Shown here: one piece after another, positions 62,700-64,000 of the stretch | Layout: each line of letters starts with the position of its first letter | Position numbering within the stretch: position 1 is the first letter of the stretch | DNA from: Phycisphaeraceae bacterium | GTDB taxonomy: Bacteria; Planctomycetota; Phycisphaerae; Phycisphaerales; UBA1924 | Length of the DNA: 64,000 bases | Assembly (NCBI GenBank): GCA_015200025.1 | Contig: CP054186.1 | Coordinates: forward strand, 2,774,643 to 2,838,642 | Direction: 5' to 3' | The notes under the pieces: model-generated | Told to the model about the DNA's origin: nothing | The model's input: only the letters and a program-made list of their open reading frames with translations | Databases searched by the model: none | Position numbers and translations under genes: made by a program

Positions 62700-64000
62700 T
62701 CTACCCCAGCATCCGCATCGAGGGGTCGATCCTCTCTCCCGACCTGATCGATCGGCTTGAGGAACTCCCCGGCCAGCGTCCCGCCGACTTCGGCCTCGAC
62801 TCAGGCACGAAGGTCAAGGACGAGATCGCCCGCGCCTGGGCGGACGCGCAGGACTACTGGCGGATCTTCCACCGAAAGCTCGAAGCCCTCCGCCCGGACT
62901 CGCCGGCGACGACCGAGACCCGGAACCTCTGGATCGTCCCCCTCCTCGGCCTGCTCAAGTACGACCTGGAGTTCCAGAAGGCCGGTGCCGAACTCAACGG
63001 CAAGACCTACGCGATCTCCCACCGCATCACCAACCGCGGGCAGACCCCTGTCCACGTCGTCGGCTACCGCGACCCCGCCGGGCTTGACCGCAAGCCCGCC
63101 AATGCGACGCTGCGCATGTCGGCGCACGCCGTCGTGCAGGAATACCTCAACCTCTCCGAGCAGCTCTACGGCCTGGTCACCAACGGCCGTGTGCTTCGCC
63201 TCCTCCGAGACAGTTCGCGGCTCATCAAGCAGACGTACGTCGAGTTCGACCTCGACCGCATCTTCACCGACGGCCTCTTCGCCGACTTCGCCGTCCTCTA
63301 CCGCCTGCTCCACGCCTCGCGCCTCCCGCAGTCCGCCGAGGCCGCGGCCGAGAGCATCGTCGAACGCTACCACCAGGACTCGCTGGACTCCGGGGCCCGG
63401 ATCCGCGAGGGCCTGTCGCGAGCCGTCGAGGAGGCCATCCGCTGCTTTGCCAACGGTTTCCTGTCGCACCCTGCTAACACCGCCCTCCGTGCCCGCCTGG
63501 CCGCCGGCTCCCTCGAGCCCAACGCGTTCTACAAGTCGCTCCTCCGCCTGATCTACCGCCTGCTGTTTCTGATGGTCATCGAGGAGCGGGGGCTCGTCTT
63601 CCCCGCGTCGGCCAAGCCGTCGCACCGCGGCACGTACGAGCAGTATTACAGCGTCCAGCGCCTCCGCCGCCTCGCCGAGAAGCGATACCTCGCCGACGGT
63701 CGGCACAACGACCTCTGGCTCGCGCTCGTTTCTACCTTCCGCCTTTTCGACGCCGACGGACCCGGTCCGAAGATCGGGCTCAAGCCGCTCGCTGGCGATC
63801 TCTTCAGCTATGGAGCCATTGGTGAGCTGGAGTCCGCCCACCTCTCTAACGCCCACCTGCTCTCCTGCCTCCGCTCGCTCGGGCTCTACACCAATCCCGA
63901 CAACGGGCAGCTCATCCGGGTCAACTACGCCGCGCTCAACGTAGAGGAGTTCGGCTCCGTCTACGAGGGGCTTCTCGAGTACGAACCTTCGATCGATCTC
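62696..64000 (+). CDS. Adenine-specific DNA methyltransferase, N-terminal part (DrmMI/PglX-like)
   Basis: The frame runs from a GTG overlapping the previous stop (GTGA) to the right edge, 435 codons without stop. It contains WRIFHRKLEALRPDSPATTETRNLWIVPLLGLLKYDLEF, then NGRVLRLLRDSSRLIKQTYVEFDLDRIF, LLRLIYRLLFLMVIEERGLVF, and NVEEFGSVYEGLLEYEP at the edge. These are the N-terminal helical signatures of the Eco57I/PglX/DrmMI type. The catalytic NPPY and SAM motif lie beyond the window. In DISARM, this methylase marks host DNA. The remaining genes of the system (drmA, drmB, drmC or others) would be to the right. Confidence 0.86.

Overview
The window is high-GC DNA with dense co-oriented operons, many 4-base stop/start overlaps and frequent GTG/TTG starts. 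The large serine recombinase travelling with a DUF2924 protein, together with the prophage gene types, would fit a planctomycete (Phycisphaerae-like), but no rRNA or tRNA is present to prove it. Everything visible is accessory: two defence loci at the edges, a recombinase module, a peptide natural-product (RiPP) operon, an insertion sequence and a prophage of about 33 kb.

Layout. 1-5,795 (minus): a tightly coupled operon hsdM - class III nucleotide cyclase - hsdS - zinc-ribbon/HEPN protein - TIR protein - AlbA_2 (Schlafen-type) protein running off the left edge. It has type I restriction-modification genes interleaved with cyclic-nucleotide signalling and two typical abortive-infection effector folds. 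5,906-8,800: a small basic protein gene, then a recombinase module (79-aa protein, DUF2924, large serine recombinase, helix-turn-helix protein). 8,801-9,828: about 1 kb without genes but with a run of hairpins. 9,829-16,375 (plus): short precursor-like peptide, 2OG-Fe(II)-oxygenase-like protein, radical SAM/SPASM maturase, BtuF-like lipoprotein, QueC-like PP-loop enzyme, FecCD/BtuC permease, ABC ATPase and methyltransferase: a candidate RiPP or metallophore operon. 16,612-18,078: a complete IS3-family element with a 4-bp target duplication. 18,111-20,386: a small lipoprotein, a helical-repeat-like protein and a methyltransferase. The stretch from about 9.8 to 20.6 kb looks poorer in G+C at third codon positions than its flanks and is probably a separate acquisition.

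20,677-53,404: prophage. Read in transcription order on the minus strand, it has replication and regulation genes (sigma-like factor, RecA-like ATPase, DUF669, RusA, helicase, a primase-helicase interrupted by an in-frame TGA, ParB-methyltransferase). An island of five small plus-strand genes, one with a HARE-HTH domain, follows. Then come terminase, portal, a protease/major-capsid fusion, secreted cargo proteins, tail genes including a frameshifted chaperone pair and a tape measure, and last a surface-decoration cassette (methyltransferase, MptE-like protein, Ser/Gly-rich protein carrying a Hint/BIL domain, two DXD sugar transferases). 53,488-64,000: an ImmA/XRE pair divergent from a helicase operon: a 1722-aa DUF1998-type helicase with a Vsr-like C-terminus, an SNF2 helicase (DrmD-like), and an adenine methyltransferase (DrmMI/PglX-like) cut by the right edge.

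Most worth following are the restriction/cyclase/HEPN/TIR operon, the RiPP-importer operon, a bipartite sequence element that recurs with identical spacing at 8.9 kb and 37.2 kb, and the nested hairpins over the ribosome-binding site of the phage sigma-like gene.
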